From: Treponema putidum
Lineage (GTDB): Bacteria > Spirochaetota > Spirochaetia > Treponematales > Treponemataceae
Length of the DNA stretch: 64,000 nt
Direction: 5' to 3'
NCBI RefSeq assembly: GCF_000755145.1
Contig: NZ_CP009228.1
Location: 1,969,694 to 2,033,693, forward strand
Below the pieces are notes generated by a model that did not search any database, was not told the origin of the DNA, and saw only the letters and a list, made by a program, of their open reading frames with translations. Made by a program: the position numbers and the translations under genes. This document shows positions 8,197 through 17,543 of this stretch, piece by piece (within the stretch, counting starts at the first letter, position 1; each line of letters starts with the position of its first letter).

Positions 8197-10185
8197 TTAA
8201 CTTCCTATCCGCCTTACTTCTTCTATTTTGTCTCTTATGACTGCTGCTTCTTCAAACATGAGCATGTCGGCATATTCGGCCATTTGAGCTTCAAGTTTTT
8301 TGATAAGTTTTTTTCTGTCGGCAGGGTTTAAAATGTTTAGGCTGTTGATAAGGGGGCCGGCTTCTGCAAGGGCCGCTTCTTTTTTAATTTCATTTTCCCG
8401 CGTTAAAATATCTTCAATTGCTTTTTTTATTGTCTTGGGTGTTATACCGTGTTCCTTGTTATAGGCTTCCTGAATAGCACGGCGGCGGTTTGTTTCTTCT
8501 ATGGTTTCTTTCATAGCATCGCTTATTCTGTCGGCATACATAACTACTTTCCCGTTTTCGTTTCTGGCTGCCCTGCCTACAATTTGAATAAGACTTGTAG
8601 TAGAACGCAAAAAGCCTATCTTATCTGCATCGAGAATTCCGATAAAAGAAACTTCCGGTAAATCGATTCCTTCGCGCAATAGGTTGATTCCTATAAGCAC
8701 ATCAAATTCTCCTGCACGCAAGCCTTTTAAAATCTCGACTCTTTCAATCGTTTCAACTTCGCTATGAATATATTTTACTTTAAGACCGAGCCCTGTAAGA
8801 TAATCGGTTAAGTCTTCCGCCATTTTTTTTGTGAGGGTTAAGATGAGGCTCCTTTCGTTTAAGGCAATACGTTTTTTTACCTCACCGTAAATATGCTCCA
8901 TCTGGCCGTCGCTTTTATGAATTTCTATAATCGGATCCAAAAGACCAGTGGGGCGTATTACTTGCTCGACTATGCGGGTAGAGTATTTAAGCTCTTTCGG
9001 CCCCGGCGTTGCTGAAACAAAAACGGCCTGATTCAGCATCTTTTCAAACTCTTCAATTTTTAATGGGCGGTTATCTAAGGCACACGGAAGACGGAAGCCG
9101 AAGTCTACAAGATTTTGTTTGCGGCTGCGGTCGCCTTCGTACATTGCTCCTACTTGAGGAAAGGTTACATGGCTTTCATCCATGAATAATAAAAAGTCAT
9201 CGGGAAAATAATGGAAGAGGGTAGCGGGAGGCTCTCCGGGCTTTCGGTTTGCGATTGGGGCAGAGTAGTTTTCAATGCCGGGGCAATAGCCCATTTCGGA
9301 AAGCATTTCGATATCGTATTCGGTGCGGGTTTTTAGCCTTTCCGCTTCAAGGAGTTTTCCTTCTTTATTTAAAACATTCAGTCTTTCTTCCAATTCTTTT
9401 TTTATCCTTTCAAGAGCATTTGGAATTGCATCTTCGGGCATTACAAAGTGTTTTGCAGGATAAATTGAAAGCTCTTCATATTCCTGTATTACCTCACCCG
9501 AAATCGGATTGAATTTTCTGATGCGTACAATTTCTTCCCAATCGAATTCAAGACGGTAAGCATCTTCCATGTAGGCCGGAAAAATTTCCATTACGTCTCC
9601 TTTGACGCGGAAGCGGCCTCTTTCAAGGACTGCATCGTTTCTTTCATATTGCAAACTTATCAATTGTTTTTTTAATTTTTCGATTTCGATGTTTACGCCC
9701 TTTTCTATGGTTATGCGTAAGTCCCGCCACGATTCGGGAAGCCCCAAACCGTAAATACAGGAAACGGTGGAAACGACGATTACATCTCGGCGTTCCATAA
9801 GGCTGAAGGTTGCCGATAGGCGGAGGCGGTCGATCTCGTCATTTATTGAAGCGTCTTTTTCTATATAAAGGTCGCGTGCGGGAACATAGGCTTCAGGCTG
9901 ATAGTAGTCATAATATGAAACAAAATATTCGACGGCGTTTTCCGGGAAAAAGGTTTTAAATTCTCTGTAAAGCTGGGCGGCAAGGGTTTTATTGTGGCTT
10001 ATGATTAGGGTCGGCTTTTGTACGGCTTGAATAATATTTGCCATTGTAAAAGTTTTTCCCGATCCCGTAACACCTTTGAGCGTTTGAAATTTGTCGCCTG
10101 CAATTATTCCTTCTGAAAGGGCCTTGATAGCTTCTCCCTGATCTCCTGAAGGTTTATAATCCGAAATAAGTTTAAATTGCTTCAT
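8197..10185 (-). CDS. uvrB: UvrABC system protein B
   Basis: The damage-verification helicase-like subunit of nucleotide excision repair, loaded by UvrA and partnered with UvrC. The 662-residue length is normal. Walker A is GVTGSGKT near residue 40, followed by the beta-hairpin region SYYDYYQPEAYVP that inserts between strands. The helicase motif LFMDESH (DExH-type), the SATPG motif and the C-terminal motif QIVGRAARN are present. The C terminus carries the UVR domain (KLEAQMAEYADMLMFEEAA) that contacts UvrC. The ATG start at 10185 fits the conserved FKLISDYKPSGDQ N terminus. It lies 6 bases after the NAD(P)HX repair gene and is probably cotranscribed with it and the RNB nuclease. Confidence 0.97.
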   Translation of the reverse strand: MKQFKLISDYKPSGDQGEAIKALSEGIIAGDKFQTLKGVTGSGKTFTMANIIQAVQKPTLIISHNKTLAAQLYREFKTFFPENAVEYFVSYYDYYQPEAYVPARDLYIEKDASINDEIDRLRLSATFSLMERRDVIVVSTVSCIYGLGLPESWRDLRITIEKGVNIEIEKLKKQLISLQYERNDAVLERGRFRVKGDVMEIFPAYMEDAYRLEFDWEEIVRIRKFNPISGEVIQEYEELSIYPAKHFVMPEDAIPNALERIKKELEERLNVLNKEGKLLEAERLKTRTEYDIEMLSEMGYCPGIENYSAPIANRKPGEPPATLFHYFPDDFLLFMDESHVTFPQVGAMYEGDRSRKQNLVDFGFRLPCALDNRPLKIEEFEKMLNQAVFVSATPGPKELKYSTRIVEQVIRPTGLLDPIIEIHKSDGQMEHIYGEVKKRIALNERSLILTLTKKMAEDLTDYLTGLGLKVKYIHSEVETIERVEILKGLRAGEFDVLIGINLLREGIDLPEVSFIGILDADKIGFLRSTTSLIQIVGRAARNENGKVVMYADRISDAMKETIEETNRRRAIQEAYNKEHGITPKTIKKAIEDILTRENEIKKEAALAEAGPLINSLNILNPADRKKLIKKLEAQMAEYADMLMFEEAAVIRDKIEEVRRIGS

Positions 10186-10191
10186 CTTATT

Positions 10192-11706
10192 TTACCTGTC
10201 ATGGTTTTGATTTCTTTTTAATAATTGGGCATCTTCCAATTTTTCCAAATTTTTAATTAGCTTGCTTGCCGTTAAGCTATAGCTTGCTTTTGAGTTTTGA
10301 GAAGCTAGGCTGTGGGCGAGGTTCCCTGTAATTGCAGCATCAAGGGGTTTATAACCTTGGGCCAAGAGGGAACATATAAGGCCTGTCAGCACATCTCCTG
10401 AACCCGCCTTTGAAAGAGCCGGGGAACCCAGCGAATTGATAAATATTTTTCCGTTATGGGCTATCAAGGTATTAGCTCCCTTTAGCACGAGCACAAGTCT
10501 AGGAAATTTTTTTGAAAAACTTAAGGCCGTGATAAAGCGTTTTTTTTGTATTTCTTCAATGCTTAAATTTCCCAAACCGGAGATATTTAAAAGCGAAGAA
10601 AATTCTTTTGGGTGAGGGGTTAAAACGGCAGAGCTTAATTTGGGTAAGATTGTTTTTAGTTCGGTATAATAAAAAGCATCCGCATCTATGACTATGGGCA
10701 TTGATTGCACTTCCTTTATTTTCAAGATAGAAAAAAGTTCATCATTTTTTCTTCCAAGGCCTTGACCCAAGGCGAGGCTTGTAAATTTACTCAGTTCAAA
10801 TTTGCCGGCTTCAAAGCCGGCTTTGAAGCCGACTTTGAATTTGCCGTCATACATAAAATCGGCTTTTAGATTTTTAGGTCTTTCCCCGTTTTCTCCTATC
10901 AATGTTACAAGGCCTGCACCGAATTCTAAGGCGGCAGAAGCTGCCAAAAGTGCTGCCCCGTTTTTTTCGCCTATAATTATTCCTGCATGACCGAAAGTTC
11001 CCTTATTAGTGTTTTGTTTTTTTCTTGAAGGGAGAAGCATATCTTCTTTTTCGAGTAAAAAAATATTAGGCTTCTCGTTTTGCTCATAAGAGGAGCGGGG
11101 CAGGCCTAGGTCTATTACTTCGATTTTTCCCGTAATATCCTTTGCTTCATCCGAATAAAAAGCCTGCTTTAAGGCTCCCATTGAAAAGGTCATATCACAT
11201 ATAACTGCATTAGGGCTTGCTTCTCCGTCAAGGTTTAAACCGCTCGGTATGTCGCAGGCAATTTTAAAAGCCTTGACCTTGTTTATCTTTTCAATTGTTT
11301 TTTTATCCTCGGCTTTTAAAAGCCCTTTTAGGCCGGTGCCTAAAAATGAGTCAAAAAGAATATCCGATTCGGGTAAGATGTTTTTGGCTGTTTTTATATT
11401 CAAGGCTTTTAATCTTTCGTATTGTAGTTTACATAGTTCCGATTTCGGTTCTTTTAAAATTACGATGTGAAGATTAAAATCATCGGCCAAGATTCTTGCA
11501 AGGGCAAGCCCGTCCCCTCCGTTGTCTCCCGAACCGCATACAATCTGTAAAGTTTTTTTTGCTTCTCCTTTTTTTACGGGAAAAAGATTTTTAATTTTTT
11601 CTGCGGAACCGCGGGCTGCGTTTTCCATTAAGATTCCGTTTTTTAAATTAAAATCTTCTTCGGCTCTTTTATCCAATTCTCTTAAAGAATAAAAAACATT
11701 TTGCAT
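10192..11706 (-). CDS. nnr: Bifunctional NAD(P)HX epimerase/dehydratase
   Basis: A metabolite-repair enzyme that restores hydrated NADH/NADPH. The N-terminal half is the YjeF_N epimerase domain with CGSGDNGGDGLALARIL and SFLGTGLKG. The C-terminal half is the ribokinase-like ADP/ATP-dependent dehydratase with VLTPHPKEFSSLL and the catalytic SKAGSGDVLTG loop. This is the usual bacterial fusion. The open frame extends to 11733, but I choose the ATG at 11704-11706 (MQNVFYSLRELDKRAE), which has an AAAGGA site and fits the family start. The 5' end abuts the RNB gene stop region, so translation may be coupled. Length is about 504 residues. Confidence 0.9.
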   Translation of the reverse strand: MQNVFYSLRELDKRAEEDFNLKNGILMENAARGSAEKIKNLFPVKKGEAKKTLQIVCGSGDNGGDGLALARILADDFNLHIVILKEPKSELCKLQYERLKALNIKTAKNILPESDILFDSFLGTGLKGLLKAEDKKTIEKINKVKAFKIACDIPSGLNLDGEASPNAVICDMTFSMGALKQAFYSDEAKDITGKIEVIDLGLPRSSYEQNEKPNIFLLEKEDMLLPSRKKQNTNKGTFGHAGIIIGEKNGAALLAASAALEFGAGLVTLIGENGERPKNLKADFMYDGKFKVGFKAGFEAGKFELSKFTSLALGQGLGRKNDELFSILKIKEVQSMPIVIDADAFYYTELKTILPKLSSAVLTPHPKEFSSLLNISGLGNLSIEEIQKKRFITALSFSKKFPRLVLVLKGANTLIAHNGKIFINSLGSPALSKAGSGDVLTGLICSLLAQGYKPLDAAITGNLAHSLASQNSKASYSLTASKLIKNLEKLEDAQLLKRNQNHDR

Positions 11707-11719
11707 AAGTCTTTTCCTT

Positions 11720-13591
11720 TTATACCTGCACAAATCTTACAGTCAGATTCGGAATATCTATGTCCTCCGCTTTTACGTTTATGCGTTCATTGACGGATAA
11801 TTCTTTTTTTAATCTCATTTCGGTTTCATAGCCGATAGACGGAATGGAAATGCGGGCCGTGTTTTTTATGGTTTCTAAGATTACGGCTTCTCCTTGCCAG
11901 TTAGGGTTTTGTAAAAGATAGATCAGAGTCCAGTGTTGCCGCGAGGCTCTTTCGGCATAGGAACAATTTTTGCCTGCAATGTCTCCTGCCGCTATTCTCA
12001 TAAGAAGGTCATCGGTTTTCATCACCTCTTTTCCGTCGATAAATTTTAAAAGCTGTTGATGGGCGACCAAGTCTCCGTAGCGGCGGAGGGGGCTTGTAAC
12101 TTGACTGTACGTTGCAATTCCGAGGGCTGAGTGCATTGCAGGAATTGTGCCCACATTCCTCGGCCTCATAGCTTTTCTTTTTCGGTATTCGCCTGCAAGC
12201 CCCTCGGGAAGTTTTTTCGGTAATTCTGGAGCTTCCTGACTTACATACTGAAACGGAATATTATTTTTAAAAGCAAAGCGGGCAGCCGCCTCTCCTGCAA
12301 GGAGCATCATTTCTTTTACCATCAAAAAAGATTTCGTAAAGTTATACGGGCTTATAAAAACTTTTTGATTTTCATTTTCGGTTTCTACTTTGATTTGAAC
12401 TTCCGGCATGTCTATCGAAACTGCCCCGGCCGCTTCCCGTTTTTTTCTGTTTTTTTCGGCTATTTCAAAGAGGGGGCTCAGACTTGCACTCATCTTTTCT
12501 TCATCGGCCTTTTCAAAACTTATGCAGTTGACTTTTATCTTGGTACGCAAAATATCTACATCGAGAATTTCTGCCGATTCATTTAGCTTAAGTTTAAACG
12601 ACAGTGCATAAGAGTCATCATGCAGGCCGAGGGCAAAGGCATCGACTGCCGATTCTCCCAACATTCTGGAAACACCTTCAGGGATGTACAAAGTCGCCCC
12701 TCGCTTTCTTGCATCCATGTCGCTTTTGGAATCGGGTGTAATGATGTCGGCCGGATTTGCAATATGAATCCATAAGTGTTCTCCGTCAAAGCATACGGCA
12801 TCGTCGGGATCAGTGCTGCCTTCATTGTCGATGGCATAGGCTGTAAGATGGGTAAGGTCTTCATATTTTTTATTATGCTCAATGGGCGGCAATTCAAGCT
12901 TAGGAGAATTTAGCGGATGCTTAAAACGGGTGGGGTAGGGATTTTTTTCTATTTTCCAATATCCAGTCTTAATTAAAATCTTATGGGCCGATTCCGGAGT
13001 TTCTTTTAAGTGAGCCTCGCTTAAGAGTTTTGACTTGTCTGTTTTTTCTAAGGCTAGGGCTTCTATTTCCTGCAAAAAATGAGAGTATTTTATTAAGTCG
13101 AAAATTTCTTCTTTTTTTTCTTTTATAAATTTTGATAAGCCGGTTATAAATTCTTTACGCTCTTTTTCTTCTGCCTGCTTTTCGGTTTCTTTTTTTAGTG
13201 CAGCAGCGGCTATGGCCTCAGCTTCTTCTTTTGTTCTTATTTTAATCGGAAGGTCAGGGCTTTCTGTAATAAAAAGAGGGGAGGCTGAAACTAAAAGCCA
13301 AGCCGCCCACATTTGTTCCGGGTTTAAATTTTCCCAAACCAATTCGCTTATTTCAGAGAAGAGGGCGGTTCCTTCTTCAAAAAAATCCGCGGCTTCATTA
13401 AAGTCAGGTTCGGGACAGGAAGCGGTTAAAATATTTTTTAATGATGAGGAATTATTTGGAGCCAAAACGGAAAAATCTTTTTCGCGCACCTTTTTGATGC
13501 CCGTTTCCGTTTCTATTTCAAATTTCCCGTCAGCCTGTCCTTTTATAAGAGCCGGACGGTTTTTATATAAGACGATTGCATTAGTATTCAT
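11720..13591 (-). CDS. RNB-domain exoribonuclease (RNase II/R family)
   Basis: A 623-residue 3'-5' exoribonuclease of the RNase II superfamily. The catalytic RNB core is visible: TAYAIDNEGSTDPDDAVCF contains the Asp residues that bind the metal ions, followed by LWIHIANPADII and the RKRGATLYIPEG segment. Towards the end, SQVTSPLRRYGDLVAHQQL is the conserved strand that orders the active site. The N terminus is not a standard pair of cold-shock domains, and the C-terminal S1-like part is short, so this resembles the bacterial 'RNB family' proteins and not canonical RNase R. It heads the nnr-uvrB run. Substrate preference is not evident. Confidence 0.88.
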   Translation of the reverse strand: MNTNAIVLYKNRPALIKGQADGKFEIETETGIKKVREKDFSVLAPNNSSSLKNILTASCPEPDFNEAADFFEEGTALFSEISELVWENLNPEQMWAAWLLVSASPLFITESPDLPIKIRTKEEAEAIAAAALKKETEKQAEEKERKEFITGLSKFIKEKKEEIFDLIKYSHFLQEIEALALEKTDKSKLLSEAHLKETPESAHKILIKTGYWKIEKNPYPTRFKHPLNSPKLELPPIEHNKKYEDLTHLTAYAIDNEGSTDPDDAVCFDGEHLWIHIANPADIITPDSKSDMDARKRGATLYIPEGVSRMLGESAVDAFALGLHDDSYALSFKLKLNESAEILDVDILRTKIKVNCISFEKADEEKMSASLSPLFEIAEKNRKKREAAGAVSIDMPEVQIKVETENENQKVFISPYNFTKSFLMVKEMMLLAGEAAARFAFKNNIPFQYVSQEAPELPKKLPEGLAGEYRKRKAMRPRNVGTIPAMHSALGIATYSQVTSPLRRYGDLVAHQQLLKFIDGKEVMKTDDLLMRIAAGDIAGKNCSYAERASRQHWTLIYLLQNPNWQGEAVILETIKNTARISIPSIGYETEMRLKKELSVNERINVKAEDIDIPNLTVRFVQV

Positions 13592-13607
13592 TTTTGTTCC
13601 TCAAAAT

Positions 13608-13630
13608 AAGCCGCTTAAAATAAGCGGTTT
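13608..13630 (-). terminator. Hairpin between the peptidase-like gene and the RNB gene
   Basis: A 7-bp perfect core stem (CCGCTTA, three-base loop, TAAGCGG) extends to 10 bp with one G-U pair. The following T run on the minus strand is short, so termination is probably weak. Confidence 0.5.
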
Positions 13631-13639
13631 ACAATAATT

Positions 13640-15493
13640 TTACAATTCAAGTTTTGTTATAGATATTTGCCTTATAAATCCGTTTAAATATAAAACCTGA
13701 ATTTTGTTCGACTTATAAAAATAGTTTTCACAATCTCCTGCCGTATAAATCGGTTTACCGAAAAAACTTTCAAAAGATTTTTTTGTTTCTCCTACCCGTA
13801 AATCATTTGGCAATGATAAATTAGAATCTGCAAAAATAGAAATTTTTTCTATGTTATTGTTTGTTGCAGTTGAAATAGAAACCTCGGCATTTAAAAAATC
13901 GTAATACCACTTTTCAGAAAAATAATTATACTTTATTCCTGAAGGTTTACCCCAATATTCGATTAAATCATCTGTGGTATCTTCGAGCTTAATATTTTTT
14001 AAAATTATGGGGCTGTATTTTTCCATAGAGAAAATTAAATTACGTAATTGTTCTCTCACCTTTAATGCCTTACTTGTTTCTCCCAATCCAAAAAGAATTT
14101 TCGCATAGTTAAAAATTAGCAGCCTTGTATCGATTGTAGTTCCTGCAAATAGAAAGAGCGGGTCGTTTTTTATGATTGAATTTTCTTTTATTAAAGATTC
14201 GAAAATCAGTTTTGACTTTGTAAAATCTTTTTGCAAAAGGTAGAGGAGGGAAGCATAGTTGGATGCGGCAATCAGGCTTCCTGTTCCGTTTTCACTTAGG
14301 TATGCTTTTTCGGCAAGGGAGAGAGCCAGATTTTTATCATTTATGTAAGGAGAATAAAAAAGAAGCATTGAGTATGAGGATTCCAATCCGGATTCTTCAA
14401 TCGAATTTAGGTAACTTTTATACGCTCTGACAGCTTCATCATAATCGTTTATATTTCCCGGAATTGCTTCGGTTTCTTCATTTGTTTGATTTATTAAAAG
14501 GCTTTTGGGATCGAAATTTAAAATCTCATAGTTTTGATTTACTGTTTTTGAATCTTGTGCAGCTGCAGGATAGGCGGTTAAAAGTCCTTCGTTTGAAATA
14601 CCTGATGCCCATTTTTTATGTGTTATTATGGCGGCCAGTCTTTTAAAATACATATTGTTAGGAAAGGCAGTCCGCAGGGCAGAGACTCTTTGCTTTGCAT
14701 CTTCGATAGCATTTTCATCATCACTTCTGACTGCATCAAGCGCATAGAAAATTTCATCGGCAATAGCTTCTGCCTCATCCTTGTGTTTAAGTAAGTTACT
14801 TATGCGCTGTTGAGGTGAAAAATTTTCGATAAAAAAGCTTTCGAATTTTTTTGTATAGTTAGGGTCATTTTGGATTCTTTTTAGGTCTTCAAGATGATTG
14901 TAAAAAAGGTTTAAATCATAGCCTGCAAGTTTTAAAAGAATTAAGGTAAAGCTGTCAGCAGTCAAATTATAGCTTTTTAAAAGTTCGCTGTTTTTTTCTC
15001 CGCTTCTCCTTGGATCCGAAAAATAGACCAATTTATTGTCAAGGGCAAAAGATGCAGCCGCATTAGCCAAAAAGACTGAAAGCGTTTTTTCTCTTTCCAT
15101 ATTTAGATTTTTTATCCGGCGTGGCGAAGCTGTTAAATTTTCGGCAATCCTGGCTTCTATGTAATCAAAGAGACCGGTGCTGATTAAGATGGTTCCGTCA
15201 GGATAAATTCCGCATTTTATTATTTGGTTTTCTTCTATAAGAAGACGCATTCTTCCGCGATAAAGCTCATTATTTCTTATGAGCATAAAAAGGGAGGCAT
15301 TAAGCACTTCCTGCCAAACCCCTAAGCTTTCGGCAGATATTTCGTTGATTGAGGCTGTTGCGATTTCATTTCGGTAAAAATCCATGGCTTCGGCTCTTAT
15401 TTCTTTAATTGACTTGTCATTTTCTTGGGCAAAACTTTGAGCATAGCCTTGAAAAAGCGTTAAAATGAGAATAAAACAACAAAGTTTCCGCAT
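13640..15493 (-). CDS. Secreted M48-peptidase-like protein without a zinc motif, with TPR-like tail
   Basis: An exported protein of about 617 residues. The N terminus MRKLCCFILILTLFQGYAQSFAQ is a signal peptide; I start at the ATG at 15491-15493 (AAAAGGA upstream) instead of the longer frame. Residues about 70-130 resemble M48 zinc peptidases in the segment CGIYPDGTILISTGLFDYIE, which in real enzymes precedes the HExxH helix. Here the matching helix reads KTLSVFLANAAASFALDN with no HExxH, so catalysis is unlikely. The middle is helical and repeat-like. The last 100 residues resemble a small beta domain (DLIEYWGKPSGIKYNYF). Function unknown; a periplasmic scaffold is possible. Confidence 0.7.
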   Translation of the reverse strand: MRKLCCFILILTLFQGYAQSFAQENDKSIKEIRAEAMDFYRNEIATASINEISAESLGVWQEVLNASLFMLIRNNELYRGRMRLLIEENQIIKCGIYPDGTILISTGLFDYIEARIAENLTASPRRIKNLNMEREKTLSVFLANAAASFALDNKLVYFSDPRRSGEKNSELLKSYNLTADSFTLILLKLAGYDLNLFYNHLEDLKRIQNDPNYTKKFESFFIENFSPQQRISNLLKHKDEAEAIADEIFYALDAVRSDDENAIEDAKQRVSALRTAFPNNMYFKRLAAIITHKKWASGISNEGLLTAYPAAAQDSKTVNQNYEILNFDPKSLLINQTNEETEAIPGNINDYDEAVRAYKSYLNSIEESGLESSYSMLLFYSPYINDKNLALSLAEKAYLSENGTGSLIAASNYASLLYLLQKDFTKSKLIFESLIKENSIIKNDPLFLFAGTTIDTRLLIFNYAKILFGLGETSKALKVREQLRNLIFSMEKYSPIILKNIKLEDTTDDLIEYWGKPSGIKYNYFSEKWYYDFLNAEVSISTATNNNIEKISIFADSNLSLPNDLRVGETKKSFESFFGKPIYTAGDCENYFYKSNKIQVLYLNGFIRQISITKLEL

Positions 15494-15724
15494 AATTTTT
15501 CCTTTTATCATTTTCACATAATAGCACAATATAGGATTTTTAGCAAGATTTCGCATTGATTTTATCGATGTTATTAATTTTTGATTATGCGTAGTTACTG
15601 ATACCATTGTCTTTGATTATGCGCAAGGTTATAGCCTTTTACTTCGGTTTTCGGCAGTTATTCTGCTTTCTTCTACTTTAAAAATCAGTCTAAATATGGT
15701 AATATAAAAAGACTGGGGGCTTGC

Positions 15725-16009
15725 ATGATCACAAATGTTCAGGAATGTATAAAACCGATTTCATACATAAAGACAAATGCCGCTGATATGATGCATTTTG
15801 TGAATGACAGAAAAGAACCGCTTATCATTACGCAAAATGGGGAACCACGGGCAGTTTTGATTGATGTTGAATCGTACCAAGAAATGAAAAATGCGTTCAA
15901 TTTCTTGAAAATAATTCAACTTTCTGAAAAGGATGTAAAATCCGGAAAAACTAAATCGGCTTCGGAAGTTTTTGCAAATTTGAGAAGGCAGTATAATCTT
16001 GGAAATTAA
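15725..16009 (+). CDS. Phd/YefM family antitoxin
   Basis: A 94-residue antitoxin of the Phd/YefM type: KTNAADMMHFVNDRKEPLIITQNGEPRAVLIDVESYQEMK is the DNA-binding N-terminal fold, and the C-terminal part with SASEVFANLRRQY should wrap around and neutralise the toxin. It overlaps the next gene by 11 bases, the usual coupled arrangement. The ATG follows a G-rich stretch (TGGGGGC) that can act as ribosome binding site. It should repress its own promoter together with the toxin. Confidence 0.85.
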   Translation: MITNVQECIKPISYIKTNAADMMHFVNDRKEPLIITQNGEPRAVLIDVESYQEMKNAFNFLKIIQLSEKDVKSGKTKSASEVFANLRRQYNLGN

Positions 16010-16340
16010 AGAAGTTATTGTTTCTCGGTTTGCAGAAGACGATTTGAATGAAATTGTAGGGTATTATTTTTCTTTAAGTCCGAATTATGTAGAGAAAATA
16101 GTTTCTGAATTTGAAAAAAATATTATGTCTTTGCAGAACAACCCTAAGAGCGGAAGGATTGTTCCTGAGCTTGAAAGACAAGGGATTTCACAATACAGGG
16201 AATTGATTCAAGGGCACTATAGAATTGTGTATGAAATTTCGGAAGATAAACTAATATTTCATACAATTATTGATGGCAGGAGAAATTTTGAAGATATAAT
16301 AATCTCAAAATTGTCTCGTTATTATGGAAATAAAACCTAA
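15999..16340 (+). CDS. RelE/ParE family toxin
   Basis: A 113-residue ParE-type toxin starting at TTG, overlapping the antitoxin gene. The family pattern is clear: VSRFAEDDLNEIVGYYFSLS at the N terminus, NNPKSGRIVPEL in the middle, then the core strand YRELIQGHYRIVYEI and the closing HTIIDGRRNFEDI. ParE members poison gyrase while RelE members cleave mRNA on the ribosome; the sequence (RELxxGxYRIVY) is nearer ParE, but the target cannot be decided by eye. With the upstream Phd-like gene it forms a complete type II system. Confidence 0.87.
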   Translation: MEIKEVIVSRFAEDDLNEIVGYYFSLSPNYVEKIVSEFEKNIMSLQNNPKSGRIVPELERQGISQYRELIQGHYRIVYEISEDKLIFHTIIDGRRNFEDIIISKLSRYYGNKT

Positions 16341-16408
16341 GGCCCGCTTCAACCGGCAAGGTAAATAATACCTTAAAAAATTCAACAATCAACATCAATA
16401 AATATACC

Positions 16409-16448
16409 TTGATTTTTTCTCATAAGTACGATATATTGTACTTATGAG
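16409..16448 (+). promoter_or_regulatory. Promoter with overlapping operator of the YefM-YoeB pair
   Basis: TTGATT (16409-16414), 17 bases, TATATT (16432-16437). A perfect 11-bp inverted repeat, CTCATAAGTAC (16419-16429) and GTACTTATGAG (16438-16448), encloses the -10 box. This fits autorepression by the antitoxin-toxin complex. The right arm also supplies GAGGAG as ribosome binding site. Confidence 0.7.
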
Positions 16449-16457
16449 GAGTTTTGT

Positions 16458-16715
16458 ATGGATGCAATTACATATTCGGATTTACGCCGCAATCTAAAAG
16501 CATATATGGACAAAGTTTACAATGACTATGAACCCTTGATAATATCAAGGAAAAATTCGGAAAATGTGGTTCTTCTATCGGTACGTGAGTATAATAGTCT
16601 TATTGAAACCGATTATTTGCTTAAGAACGAGGCGAATGCAGCTCATTTAATGAAATCAATTGAACAGCATAGAGCTGGGAAAATACAAAAACACGAGTTG
16701 CTGCAAGATGAATAA
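16458..16715 (+). CDS. yefM: Antitoxin YefM
   Basis: An 85-residue YefM-type antitoxin: MDAITYSDLRRNLKAYMDKVYNDYEPLIISRKN is the conserved N-terminal dimer fold, followed by SVREYNSLIETDYLL and a flexible C-terminal tail that occupies the toxin active site. It starts at the ATG after TGAGGAG. The stop overlaps the toxin start by 8 bases, coupling the two. The inverted repeat over the promoter is its probable binding site. Confidence 0.92.
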   Translation: MDAITYSDLRRNLKAYMDKVYNDYEPLIISRKNSENVVLLSVREYNSLIETDYLLKNEANAAHLMKSIEQHRAGKIQKHELLQDE

Positions 16716-16968
16716 ACTCTTTACAGATGAGGCTTGGGCTGATTATATCTATTGGTTTAATACGGATAAAAAAGTTCTTAAAAGAATAAATGATTTGATA
16801 AAAGAAATCGAAAGAACGCCGTTTACGGGCAAGGGAAAACCGGAACCGTTAAAATATTCTTTGTCAGGATATTGGTCAAGGCGGATAAATCATGAACATA
16901 GAATAGTATATCAAGTAGAAAAGCAGCAGTTAGCGTTTATTTCTTTTAGGTACCACTATGAAAAATAG
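16708..16968 (+). CDS. yoeB: Toxin YoeB (ribosome-dependent mRNA endonuclease)
   Basis: An 86-residue YoeB toxin that cleaves mRNA in the ribosomal A site. I use the ATG at 16708 (MNKLFTDEAWADYIYWFNTD), since the longer frame runs through the antitoxin. Diagnostic segments are the N-terminal WADYIYW, the basic helix RINDLIKEIERTPF with GKGKPEPLK, and the active-site region GYWSRRINHEHRIVYQV ending with SFRYHYEK. The Glu, Arg and His residues expected for catalysis (E near 46, R near 65, H near 83) appear to be kept. It is a close match to the family in length and pattern. Confidence 0.93.
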   Translation: MNKLFTDEAWADYIYWFNTDKKVLKRINDLIKEIERTPFTGKGKPEPLKYSLSGYWSRRINHEHRIVYQVEKQQLAFISFRYHYEK

Positions 16969-17036
16969 TTTAATCTATTTCTATCTTTTCTCCGGTCTGC
17001 TTGATTAAAGGTGCTATAATATGTTAGAGTAGGCCA

Positions 17037-17510
17037 ATGGTAAAAGCTGTTTTTGCAGGGTCCTTTGATCCGCCCACCTTCGGGCATTTAAATGTAATTG
17101 AAAGAGCTCAAAAGATATTCACCGAGGTGCATGTAGTAATCGCCGTAAATAACAACAAAAACTATTTGTTTTCGGGTGAAGAGCGTAAACATATGATGGA
17201 AGAACTGACCCAAAAATGGGATAATGTTTTTGTAAATACTTGGAATTCGCTGATAGTAAACTATGCCGAAAAAATCGGTGCCAATGTTTTAATCCGCGGT
17301 GTACGGAATGTTTCCGATTTTTCTTACGAATTCGATCTTGCCGTTATGAATAAGGGCTTAAATCAAAAGATAGAAACCGTTTTTATGGTTCCCGACACAA
17401 AGTACTTTGTGTTGCGTTCAAGCTCCATAAAAGAATTGGCAGCCTTCAAGGGCAATCTTTCCGGCATGGTTCCTCCTATAGTCGAAAAAGCCTTAAAGGA
17501 AAAAATATAG
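17037..17510 (+). CDS. coaD: Phosphopantetheine adenylyltransferase
   Basis: The fourth step of coenzyme A synthesis: ATP plus 4'-phosphopantetheine gives dephospho-CoA. The 157-residue length is normal. The N-terminal [21 protein letters not shown] contains the TxGH nucleotide motif (here TFGH), and [21 protein letters not shown] plus [17 protein letters not shown] are conserved substrate and ATP-binding segments (the usual ISSS loop appears as RSSS). It starts at ATG 17037. A possible -10 TATAAT lies about 20 bases upstream. It stands after the YefM-YoeB pair and before a small membrane protein gene. Confidence 0.96.
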   Translation: MVKAVFAGSFDPPTFGHLNVIERAQKIFTEVHVVIAVNNNKNYLFSGEERKHMMEELTQKWDNVFVNTWNSLIVNYAEKIGANVLIRGVRNVSDFSYEFDLAVMNKGLNQKIETVFMVPDTKYFVLRSSSIKELAAFKGNLSGMVPPIVEKALKEKI

Positions 17511-17543
17511 GAAATATAAAACCCTTTGCGTAAGGAGGTATAG

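Noticed and set aside
16977-17036. Possible promoter of coaD
   Set aside because: A TATAAT is present but no acceptable -35 hexamer at 16-18 bases; not enough to call.
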